Below, piece after piece: positions 32,283-39,673 of a stretch of DNA of 45,454 nucleotides. Under the pieces are notes generated by a model. The model was given only the letters and a program-made list of their open reading frames with translations. It did not search any database and was not told the origin of the DNA. Origin of the DNA: Sphingopyxis sp. (GTDB lineage: Bacteria; Pseudomonadota; Alphaproteobacteria; Sphingomonadales; Sphingomonadaceae); contig NZ_JAEMQX010000020.1 of the NCBI RefSeq assembly GCF_016463645.1, positions 1 through 45,454 of the forward strand. Direction: 5' to 3'. The position numbers were made by a program, and so were the translations under genes. The first letter of the stretch is position 1, and every line of letters begins with the position of its first letter.

Positions 32283-33509
32283 TTGACCCAGACGACTTAC
32301 GAAGTGCTGAATGTCGAGGACGGACGCCCGGTCAAGATGTGGACCCGCGGCGTGCCGGTCGAGGACATGGCGCGCGCGCAGCTGGCCAAGGCGGCACAAA
32401 TGCCGTTCGTGTTCAGGCATGTCGCCGCGATGCCCGACGTCCATGTCGGGATCGGCGCCACGGTCGGATCGGTAATTCCGACGAAGGGCGCGGTGATTCC
32501 GGCGGCTGTCGGCGTCGACATCGGCTGCGGCATGATGGCCGCGCGCACGACATTGATGGCGCACGATCTGCCCGACAATCTGGAGGGCATCCGCACCGCG
32601 ATCGAGGCGGCGGTTCCGCACGGTCGGTCGGTCGGACGCGACAAGCGCGACCGCGGCTCGTGGGGAGACCCGCCGGCCGCGATCGTCGACGCCTGGGCGA
32701 CGCTGGCCGAGCGCTTCGGACGCATCGTCGCCAAGCATCCGCGGCTGAAGAACACCAACAACCTTACACATCTGGGGACGCTCGGAACGGGCAACCATTT
32801 CATCGAGCTGTGCCTCGATCAGGATGCGCGGGTGTGGGTGATGCTGCATTCGGGGTCGCGCGGCGTCGGCAATGCGATCGGCACCTACTTCATCGAACTG
32901 GCGAAGAAGGACATGCGCAAGTGGTTCATCAACCTGCCCGACGAAGACCTCGCCTACTTCCCGGAAGGAACCGACCATTTCGACGATTATGTCGAGGCGG
33001 TCGGCTGGGCGCAGGACTTTGCCGCGCTGAACCGGCGCATGATGATGGCGAACGTCGTCGCCGCGCTCCGACTCCGGATCGCCAAGCCCTTCGAGGCCGA
33101 AGCCGAAGCGGTGAACTGCCATCACAATTATGTGACGCGCGAGAACCATTTCGGCGAGAATGTGCTCGTCACCCGGAAGGGTGCGGTGCGCGCGGCGAAA
33201 GGCACGATGGGGATCATCCCGGGTTCGATGGGCGCGAAATCGTTCATCGTGCGCGGCCTCGGCAACGCCGAATCCTTCGATAGCTGCAGCCATGGCGCGG
33301 GTCGTGTCATGAGCCGTACCGCAGCGAAGAAGCTCGTCACGCTCGACGAGCATATCGCCGACACGGCGGGCGTCGAATGCCGCAAGGACGAAGGCGTCAT
33401 CGACGAGACGCCCAAGGCCTACAAGCCGATCGAGGCGGTGATGGCGGCGCAGGCCGACCTCGTCGAGATCGTCCATACGCTGAAGCAGGTGGTGTGCGTG
33501 AAGGGGTGA
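32283..33509 (+). CDS. rtcB: RNA-splicing ligase RtcB
   Basis: 408 aa, the same length as E. coli RtcB. Metal and guanylate sites are visible: AAVGVDIGCGM (Cys), LGTLGTGNHFIEL, HSGSRGVGN, and SCSHGAGRVMSRTAA with the His that takes GMP. It joins 2',3'-cyclic phosphate or 3'-phosphate ends to 5'-OH ends using GTP and Mn2+. The start is TTG at 32283, because GAGAAGGAGG lies 6 nt upstream and MTQTTYEVLN is a natural N-terminus. The ATG at 32256 lies upstream of that ribosome-binding site. It is co-transcribed with rsr and the Y-like RNAs. Confidence 0.95.
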   Translation: MTQTTYEVLNVEDGRPVKMWTRGVPVEDMARAQLAKAAQMPFVFRHVAAMPDVHVGIGATVGSVIPTKGAVIPAAVGVDIGCGMMAARTTLMAHDLPDNLEGIRTAIEAAVPHGRSVGRDKRDRGSWGDPPAAIVDAWATLAERFGRIVAKHPRLKNTNNLTHLGTLGTGNHFIELCLDQDARVWVMLHSGSRGVGNAIGTYFIELAKKDMRKWFINLPDEDLAYFPEGTDHFDDYVEAVGWAQDFAALNRRMMMANVVAALRLRIAKPFEAEAEAVNCHHNYVTRENHFGENVLVTRKGAVRAAKGTMGIIPGSMGAKSFIVRGLGNAESFDSCSHGAGRVMSRTAAKKLVTLDEHIADTAGVECRKDEGVIDETPKAYKPIEAVMAAQADLVEIVHTLKQVVCVKG

Positions 33510-33542
33510 TCCCCTTCACGCTATCCCTCAATGGAGTGCGCT

Positions 33543-33716
33543 GTGAAACTTCCTTGCACTTGTCGCCGGTGTCTCACGATATCCGGGGAAGCCGAACGGG
33601 AGATTTGCCCAGTCTGCTTCCGGGAAGATGACGGGCGGAACGAATCTGACGCAGACGAGGCGCGTTGCGGGCCAAACCACGGAATTGGTTTGGCACAAGC
33701 CCGCCGAAACCTCTAG
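33543..33716 (+). CDS. CPCC-family cysteine-rich small protein
   Basis: 57 aa from GTG 33543, with GGAG six bases upstream; ATG 33531 is the alternative. CTCRRC and ICPVCFREDD form two Cys pairs, followed by DEARCGPNHGIGLAQARRNL. This closely resembles CPCC-family cysteine-rich proteins, which usually read CPCCG...ICPVCFWEDD...GPNxGxSLxEARxN. The first motif is degenerate here (CTCRRC), but four Cys remain for a zinc-ribbon-like site. It sits between rtcB and rtcA, 33 nt after rtcB. Its function is unknown; the operon suggests a role with RNA repair (inference). Confidence 0.8.
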   Translation: MKLPCTCRRCLTISGEAEREICPVCFREDDGRNESDADEARCGPNHGIGLAQARRNL

Positions 33717-33791
33717 GCGCTCGGCGTCTGCTGTCCTGAAATGCCGAAAATGTCCGGCCGCCACTGCCGGATGAAATACCGGATTGAGAAA

Positions 33792-34811
33792 ATGATCATC
33801 ATCGACGGTTCTGAAGGCGAAGGCGGCGGACAGGTGCTGCGCTATGCATGCGCGCTCTCGCTCCTCACCGGCGAACCCTTCACGATCGAGAATATTCGCG
33901 GCGGGCGCGAAAAGCCGGGACTCATGCGTCAGCATGTGACCGCAATCGAAGCCGCATGCGTAATCGGTAATGCGGAATGCTCCGGGCTTGCCGTGGGTTC
34001 GACCAGCATCAGCTTTCGGCCGGGCGCCGTCATGCCCGGTGACTATCATTTTGCCGTCGGCACGGCGGGCAGCACGGGCCTCGTTCTGCAGACGGTGATG
34101 GTGCCGCTGATGCTCGCCAATGCGCCCTCGCGTCTCGCGATCGAGGGCGGCACCCATGCCTTGGCGGCGCCTCCGTTCGATTTTATCGAGCGGACACTCC
34201 TCCCTGTTATCAACCGCATGGGTCCGACCATCACGGCCAAGCTGGTTCGGCACGGCTTCTTTCCGCGTGGAGGCGGCTGCATCGAAATAGATATCGAGCC
34301 CGCACCGCTGCGCGCGATCGAATGCACCGAGCGCGGAGGAACCGGACCGGTGCAAGCCACGGCGATTATCGCCGGCATCCCCTTTGACGTCGCGGATCGT
34401 GAGCTCAAGGCAGCGCAGAAGATACTCGTAGAATGGCCCGGGGAGGCCTTTGTGACGCGACAACTCCCTGCCGATCAGGGGCCGGGTAACGCGCTCCTGC
34501 TCGAGGCCAGCTTTGAACATGTGACTGAGCTGATGTCTGGATTTGGCAAGCTCGGTGTTCCCGCCGAACGTCTTGCGAAGACGGCGGCGAAACGCATGGC
34601 TGGCTATCTCGCGTCAGGCGCCTTCGCTGGCCCATATCTTCAGGACCAGCTCTTGTTGCCGATGGCCTTGGCCCGTGGCGGCGCATTCACGGCGGTGAAG
34701 ATCAGTGAGCACACGCGAACTGCTGCCCGCCTGATCGAACGCTTCCTTGACGCCGGTCTCAGGATAACCGAACGCGAGGGAGGCGCCAACCTGGTGGAGA
34801 TCGCCCGCTAG
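33792..34811 (+). CDS. rtcA: RNA 3'-terminal phosphate cyclase RtcA
   Basis: 339 aa, the usual length. It starts MIIIDGSEGEGGGQVLRYAC, the family's N-terminal signature, then RGGREKPGLMRQHV, GTAGSTGLVLQTVM, RHGFFPRGGG, and a C-terminal SEHTRTAARL holding the likely adenylylated His. It converts RNA 3'-phosphates to 2',3'-cyclic phosphates with ATP, producing substrates for RtcB. The ATG at 33792 is chosen from the family N-terminus; ATG 33771 is possible. It is the last gene of the sigma54 operon. Confidence 0.95.
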   Translation: MIIIDGSEGEGGGQVLRYACALSLLTGEPFTIENIRGGREKPGLMRQHVTAIEAACVIGNAECSGLAVGSTSISFRPGAVMPGDYHFAVGTAGSTGLVLQTVMVPLMLANAPSRLAIEGGTHALAAPPFDFIERTLLPVINRMGPTITAKLVRHGFFPRGGGCIEIDIEPAPLRAIECTERGGTGPVQATAIIAGIPFDVADRELKAAQKILVEWPGEAFVTRQLPADQGPGNALLLEASFEHVTELMSGFGKLGVPAERLAKTAAKRMAGYLASGAFAGPYLQDQLLLPMALARGGAFTAVKISEHTRTAARLIERFLDAGLRITEREGGANLVEIAR

Positions 34812-35183
34812 AGAGATCTCCATTCCGTGAGGCCGCTCGCTAGCCAAGCGGGTTCAGGTCTGAATCGGTTTGCGTTCAGTGAGCCGCTTCATGGGAAATA
34901 GAATCGCGCCTTTTGGTCGCTAACCGTCAGTCTGCTTTGGCAAAGAATGGACGCCGAGCTTCGCGACCGGTCGTGGATATCCGGGGCGCCAATCCCCTTA
35001 CGCTCATCCTATTCAGCTCGGAAATTCAGCATGAGGAGCTGGATTCGAGATCAGCCGGCGCCGTCGCCAAGCTGTTGAGCGAAGGCTTGGCCAACAAAGG
35101 AGGCGTCGGCAGGTTATCATCCCCGCATTCAGTGGCCGTTTCCTGAGTGTTTCGCGGACTCTGCAAGAGTTTTCTGTAAAGGA
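34812..35183. other. 370-bp gap after rtcA, no supported gene
   Basis: One frame (34913-35146, TTG start) would give 77 aa, including NPLTLILFSSEIQHEELDS and AGAVAKLLSEGLANKGG. It has no good start, no ribosome-binding site and no family match that I recognise. It might be a degraded fragment. No T-run terminator for the rtc operon is obvious. Confidence 0.35.
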
Positions 35184-35220
35184 TCGATGGCCGCGGCGGC
35201 CCCTGCCGCGCAGCCATCGA
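35184..35220 (-). terminator. Terminator of the secreted Ala/Pro/Gln-rich protein gene
   Basis: TCGATGGC (35184-35191) pairs with GCCATCGA (35213-35220), and inside it a GCGGC/GCCGC stem continues, giving a long GC-rich hairpin. On the minus strand it is followed by TCCTTTACAG, a weak T-tract. It lies 10 nt beyond the stop of the leftward gene. Confidence 0.55.
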
Positions 35221-35230
35221 GTATCGAAAC

Positions 35231-35542
35231 TTACTGCTGCGGCGCTTCGCCAGCCGGCGCGGCAGCATCGGTCGGTGCCGGCTGCTGTGCTGCTTGATCA
35301 TCGGCGGCCGGGCTCTGGTCTGCAGCGGTCGGAGCAGAGGTGGTCGCTGGAGCCGGCGGCTGCGAACCCGTGTCGGAAGCAGCGGGCGCCTCGGCCGGAG
35401 TTTCGGGAGTGGCGGTCTGCTCTTGGGCCGGAGCCTCTTGCTGGGTCTGGGGCGCTTGAGCCGGCGCGTCCTGAGCCTGTGCCGGGGAGATCAGGCCGAT
35501 CGCGGCCAAGCCGACAAGGGTTAGTCCAAGATTGCGACGCAT
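35231..35542 (-). CDS. Secreted low-complexity Ala/Pro/Gln-rich protein
   Basis: 103 aa. MRRNLGLTLVGLAAIGLISP, then AQAQD, is a clear Sec signal peptide with an AQA cleavage site. The mature ~80 residues are almost only Ala, Pro, Gln, Thr, Asp, Glu and Ser, so probably disordered and periplasmic. No homologous function can be inferred. It has its own terminator and is separated by ~200 bp from the response-regulator gene upstream on the same strand, so it is probably an independent unit. Confidence 0.7.
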   Translation of the reverse strand: MRRNLGLTLVGLAAIGLISPAQAQDAPAQAPQTQQEAPAQEQTATPETPAEAPAASDTGSQPPAPATTSAPTAADQSPAADDQAAQQPAPTDAAAPAGEAPQQ

Positions 35543-35746
35543 ATGGTTTACTCCTGAATTTCAGAGACGGGAAGCGTGTCTCCGGCGGTAGGTCGGGGTG
35601 CGAAAAGCGTCGTCGTCATCCGGACGCGAACGGACGCTTCCCGCCCGGCGGGAGCTATGTTTGCTTTGGAACAGCGCCAATCCGCCCTGCGTCCAGCATC
35701 ATCACCGGACGACGAACGTCACATCTACGAGCGGAATCCGGCAAGT

Positions 35747-36550
35747 TCAGTCGGAGCGCGACCGACGCGACCGATCCTTCTCATCGGTCCGGATGCGATC
35801 GAGGAAGGTCCGCAGACCGCCGCTGTAGGTCCGCCCGACGGGTGCTTCGTCGCCATTGACGAGCGTCGCGGTGACCGCGCCGGTCGCCTTTCGCTGGACC
35901 CGGACGATCGCACTCCTCCGGCAGATAGCCGAACGATGAATGCGGATGAAATGTTGGGAATTCAGGAGGCCTTCCAATTCGTACAGCGTCGCCCGCGCCA
36001 TGCCGCCGCCGTTTCTCGTGTGAATCCGGACATAGTCCCCCTGTGCTTCGATCCAGACGATGTCGTCGATCGCCACGCGATCGAACGCCTGATGGCGATG
36101 CACCCAGAGGCTGTCCTCACCAGCGGCATCCAATGCCGGCATCGCTTGCATATCGCTACGCCGGGCGAAGCTCTCCTCCTCACGGCCAAGCCAGTACAGC
36201 GCTCGGCGGATCGCGCCGCGCAGCCGATCGTGCGAGACGGGTTTCAGCAAATAGTCGACCGCCTCGACCTCAAACGCCTTGGCGGCGTATCCGGCGTGAG
36301 CCGTCACAAAGACGATCGCAGGTCGGTCCGCATCCGGAAGCTGTTCGAGAAGATTGAAGCCGTCGAGACCGGGCATGGTGACATCGAGCAACACAAGATC
36401 GGGCTTCAATTCGCCGATCAATGCCAGCGCCCGACGGGCGCTGGTGGTCGACCCGATAACCTGAATGTCCTCGATGCCCCGCAGCGAAGTGGCCAGGCGG
36501 CGCAGCGCCAAGGGTTCGTCGTCGACGATTAGGGTGCGCAAGGCTCTCAT
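35747..36550 (-). CDS. LytTR-type response regulator
   Basis: 267 aa. The receiver domain has IVDDEP (acidic pocket) and phospho-acceptor Asp56 in LVLLDVTMPGLDG. The C-terminal LytTR DNA-binding domain (VAIDDIVWIEAQGDYVRIHT; FIRIHRSAICRRSAI; VGRTYSGGLRTFLD) binds DNA through beta-strands. The target genes are unknown. Its ATG overlaps the stop of the histidine kinase gene (ATGA at 36547-36550), so the pair is coupled. Confidence 0.92.
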   Translation of the reverse strand: MRALRTLIVDDEPLALRRLATSLRGIEDIQVIGSTTSARRALALIGELKPDLVLLDVTMPGLDGFNLLEQLPDADRPAIVFVTAHAGYAAKAFEVEAVDYLLKPVSHDRLRGAIRRALYWLGREEESFARRSDMQAMPALDAAGEDSLWVHRHQAFDRVAIDDIVWIEAQGDYVRIHTRNGGGMARATLYELEGLLNSQHFIRIHRSAICRRSAIVRVQRKATGAVTATLVNGDEAPVGRTYSGGLRTFLDRIRTDEKDRSRRSRSD

Positions 36551-37650
36551 AGCGGTGTCGAAAGCGGGAGGCTGATGGTCGCGCGATAGCCGCCTTCGGT
36601 GCGGGGCCCCGCCGCCAAGCTGCCACTATTACCGAAATGAGCTTCAAGCCGGCTCCTGACGTTGGCGAGGCCGAGCCCGCTTCCCCCTTCCGGCGCCTCT
36701 GTCAGTACACCGTCATCCTCCACCGTCAGGCGCAATTGCCGGCCCTGTTGCTCGGCCACGATCCTGATCGTGGTCATCGCCTCGGATTGGCCGACGCCAT
36801 AGCGCACGGCATTTTCGACCAAGGGCTGCAATATCAGCGAGGGCACCATCGCCGGGCAAAGCGCGTCGGGAACCTCAATCACCACACGCATCCGGTTACT
36901 GAAGCGTGCCTCTTCGATCGTCAGATAGAGCCGCAGCATCTTTATCTCTTCGCCCAGGCGGATCATGCCACCCGCTTCGTCCGCCGGCGCGGCGCGGATG
37001 AATGTCGACAGATTGAGCAGCATGGCCTCGGCCTGCCGGGTGCGGCGTTCCAGAACCAGCGCGGAGATGGAATTCAGGGTGTTGAACAGGAAGTGGGGAT
37101 TGATCTGATATTGAAGCGCCGCGGCCTTCGACTTCTGGGCCAGTTCCTGCAGGACGTGCGAGCACCTCAGCTGATCCTCGGCTTCCCAATGATAGACAAG
37201 TGCCAGATGGGTACCCGTCCACGCCAGCGTATAGCCGAACCAGATCACAATCCAGTGTACCGCTTCCGATGCCGTGATCCCCGCGATATTGGGAAGCGGC
37301 GCGATCACCCTGTTCAGCGTCAGGCTGAAAAGGGCTATCAGGATCGACATCGCGAACGCACCGAGCAGTCCGCAGATTACGCGCATCGAAAAGGACAGGG
37401 TCCGCAGCCTGTCCAGGATGTAGGCCATGATCAGACAAAGCGCGGTTCCGAACAACGCGGCGGCGAGCCGGCGCGGGGCGAGAACGTCGAATGACCATGG
37501 GGTCATGAACGAAGCCCTGATAGCCAACATGAAAAAAGCGAAGAACCAGAATGCGCCAATCAGGATGAGGGCCGAACGGCGTCGGGAGCGTTTCACCTCC
37601 TGACCGGCCCAAAGAGCGGTCGGAACGTCGAGATCATTTGAGAGCTTCAA
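36547..37650 (-). CDS. LytS/YpdA-like sensor histidine kinase
   Basis: 367 aa. Four N-terminal membrane segments (~residues 27-155) precede the His_kinase motif ALQYQINPHFLFNTLNSISA with its phospho-accepting His. The ATPase domain follows (ILQPLVENAVRYGV, GSGLGLANVRSRL). It lacks an obvious periplasmic sensor domain, so the signal may be sensed in the membrane. It forms a two-component pair with the following LytTR regulator. Confidence 0.92.
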   Translation of the reverse strand: MKLSNDLDVPTALWAGQEVKRSRRRSALILIGAFWFFAFFMLAIRASFMTPWSFDVLAPRRLAAALFGTALCLIMAYILDRLRTLSFSMRVICGLLGAFAMSILIALFSLTLNRVIAPLPNIAGITASEAVHWIVIWFGYTLAWTGTHLALVYHWEAEDQLRCSHVLQELAQKSKAAALQYQINPHFLFNTLNSISALVLERRTRQAEAMLLNLSTFIRAAPADEAGGMIRLGEEIKMLRLYLTIEEARFSNRMRVVIEVPDALCPAMVPSLILQPLVENAVRYGVGQSEAMTTIRIVAEQQGRQLRLTVEDDGVLTEAPEGGSGLGLANVRSRLEAHFGNSGSLAAGPRTEGGYRATISLPLSTPL

Positions 37651-37906
37651 AGCGGTCGCTAGCTAAAGCAGTCTATCGCCCAAGCCAACGGGGCCGTAAG
37701 AGCAGCCGGCGCATGCTGCGTGACGTTCGCCGCACCGACGCGATGTCTGGCGACGATTCAGCCCGCAGCCGAAAGCGGAATGGCAGCTTTCGGCCAGACC
37801 GCTTTTCGACGGGAGAATGCAAAACCGGACATCCGATCGATACTGCGACGGACCGCCATTATCGCTCGCGATTGCGCAAGCCGGTCGTCGTGATAGACTG
37901 CATTTT

Positions 37907-38473
37907 GTGAACCACTACACCGCCGCTTTCGCCACTCTGGCCGCCGCGCTCGCTTCGCCCGGCACCGCCGAGCCTGTTCGTGTTACCACTCACGTCGAAG
38001 CCGACAGATCGCAAACGATGGTCCACGAAGCCATCGTGGATGGCGCGATCGCCGATGTCTGGACGGCGATTTCGACACCCGAAGGCTGGATGTCCTGGGC
38101 GGTGCCGCGGGCGTGGATATCCCCCGTCGATGCCGATGTGCTGGAGACAAGCTACGACAGTACAGAGCGACCGGGCGATCCAGGCACGATCCAGCAGCGA
38201 TTTATCGCGCGGATACCTAGTCGATTGCTGGTATTTCGCACGATCAAGGCTCCCGAAGGGTTTCCGCACTGGGAAACCTACCGCCGAGTGACGAGCGTAT
38301 TCGAGCTGGAGCCGGCAGGACGCCAGACGCGCGTGCGGCTGACGTCGCTCGGTTATCCCGATACCGACGCCGGAAACGCGCTTGTTGGCTTCTTCGGGAA
38401 TGGCAATGCCAAGACCTTGGAGAACCTGCAGCGCCGTTTCCTGACCGGCCCGGTCGACTGGAACAAGCCCTGA
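37907..38473 (+). CDS. Secreted SRPBCC (START-like) domain protein
   Basis: 188 aa from GTG 37907. MNHYTAAFATLAAALASPGT, then AEPVRV, is a plausible signal peptide. The rest has the SRPBCC/AHSA1 pattern: HEAIVDGAIADVWTAISTPE then GWMSWAV, and a C-terminal helix NALVGFFGNGNAKTLENLQR. Such proteins bind hydrophobic ligands in a deep cavity. The start is moderately sure: there is no clear ribosome-binding site, and the frame stays open upstream. The ligand is unknown. Confidence 0.75.
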   Translation: MNHYTAAFATLAAALASPGTAEPVRVTTHVEADRSQTMVHEAIVDGAIADVWTAISTPEGWMSWAVPRAWISPVDADVLETSYDSTERPGDPGTIQQRFIARIPSRLLVFRTIKAPEGFPHWETYRRVTSVFELEPAGRQTRVRLTSLGYPDTDAGNALVGFFGNGNAKTLENLQRRFLTGPVDWNKP

Positions 38474-38582
38474 ACTCGCAGGGGCGGGCGGCCGACCATC
38501 TTTTCGTCCATGTCCTCGACACGGTGATCGGAAGCACGGATCGACGCTTGACGCGCGGTGAACTCATCCAGCGCCTCATAAC

Positions 38583-38619
38583 TCTACATATATGGCTTGA
38601 CTCATAATTCTACATATGT
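38583..38619. promoter_or_regulatory. Direct-repeat candidate operator of the PadR gene
   Basis: TCTACATAT occurs at 38583-38591 and 38609-38617, exactly 26 bp apart. Each copy overlaps a short palindrome (CATATATG and ACATATGT). TTGACT (38597-38602) between them looks like a -35 element. The second copy ends about 13 nt before the PadR ATG. PadR proteins commonly autoregulate from such sites, so this is a likely operator. Confidence 0.5.
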
Positions 38620-38631
38620 GACTTTCTGCAT

Positions 38632-38934
38632 ATGACCCGATCCCGACGCCCGTCGAAGCAGATGCTTCTCCTTCTGAACGCCCTGTCGGTGCGCACCCCG
38701 CAGTGGCGGCACGGCTATGAGTTAATGAAGGAGACCGGCCTTCAATCGGGGACGCTCTATCCGCTGCTGATGCGCATGTCCGAGCAAGCGTTGGTCGAGG
38801 CCGAATGGCGTGAGCCGGAGCGGCCGGGTCGTCCACCGCGCCACGCCTATCGCCTGACGGCGGCCGGCGTGGCTCTCGCCGGGGAAGTTGCCCAGCGGGC
38901 AGGCGGGATTGCCCAGGAGTTTGCACGCGCATGA
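38632..38934 (+). CDS. PadR-family transcriptional regulator
   Basis: 100 aa, the short PadR form. The winged HTH spans MLLLLNALSVRTPQWRHGYE, LQSGTLYPLLMRMSEQALVE and the wing RPGRPPRHAYRLTAAG. PadR proteins repress stress or efflux genes. Its stop overlaps the next start (ATGA at 38931-38934), giving a typical PadR-membrane protein pair. Upstream repeats suggest autoregulation. Confidence 0.92.
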   Translation: MTRSRRPSKQMLLLLNALSVRTPQWRHGYELMKETGLQSGTLYPLLMRMSEQALVEAEWREPERPGRPPRHAYRLTAAGVALAGEVAQRAGGIAQEFARA

Positions 38935-39560
38935 AAACGTCGATCGCCCGAGCCATGGTTACGCTGGCAAGCGCATGCATGGAGGAAAAGCACAGCGAAT
39001 GGGGGCTCGCTATGCAGGCCGAGCTTGAAGAGGCGATCGCGGCCGGCAAACCGCTGCGCTTCGCAGTCGGTTGCCTTGCCGCGTCGTTGCGCCGGATGCC
39101 GGTGCATAATGAAGGGCGCTTCAGCTTGACGGCGCACGCCTTCGCGCTCGGATTGCTGATCCCCGTCGCCGCGCTCCAGACCGGCCTCGCGTTATTCGGC
39201 TTTCCCCACTCGCTGGCGCGCGGCAGCGCGCTGACATCGGGTCAGAACGCCCTTCTGGGCGGCATGTATCATGCCACAATCCCGTTGCTGGTGGCGCTTA
39301 TGCTGGTGCTCGCGATCGGGCATCTGGGAATGGCGTGGTTGCTGCTGAATCGCGACTGGCAGCGCGTCGTCAAAGCGGGTGCGCTGACGCTGTCGACCAT
39401 GATAGCGATCGTGACATTCATGTCGGTGCTGAACCTCGAGGTCGGCCTAGCCCTCCTGCAATGCGCCATCCTCATGGTTGAACTTGCGGTGCTTGGAGGG
39501 CTGGCATCGTGGCACGCGGATTTGCTGCAACCCCGCGAGGCGGACCTCGCGGCCGGATAG
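38931..39560 (+). CDS. Membrane protein coupled to PadR
   Basis: 209 aa. A soluble N-terminal part (MVTLASACMEEKHSEWGLAM; ELEEAIAAGKPLRFAVGCLA) is followed by about four transmembrane helices (HAFALGLLIPVAALQTGLAL; PLLVALMLVLAIGHLGMAWL; two more). Membrane proteins of this layout are often encoded right after a padR gene and may sense the signal, but no biochemical role is known to me. It overlaps padR by 4 nt and ends 113 bp before the serine hydrolase gene. Confidence 0.8.
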   Translation: MKTSIARAMVTLASACMEEKHSEWGLAMQAELEEAIAAGKPLRFAVGCLAASLRRMPVHNEGRFSLTAHAFALGLLIPVAALQTGLALFGFPHSLARGSALTSGQNALLGGMYHATIPLLVALMLVLAIGHLGMAWLLLNRDWQRVVKAGALTLSTMIAIVTFMSVLNLEVGLALLQCAILMVELAVLGGLASWHADLLQPREADLAAG

Positions 39561-39673
39561 ATGGGCATGACCGACGAACCGGACCGCCGCAGACCCATGC
39601 CGGCGAATAGAGAGACGCGCCTGTAACCCGAGACAATGATGACCGTCGCCGGTCGAGACGAGGGAACGAACCG

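Noticed and set aside
34913-35146. 77-codon ORF after rtcA as a further RNA-repair gene
   Set aside because: TTG start without a ribosome-binding site, no recognisable family, and no overlap or close spacing with rtcA.
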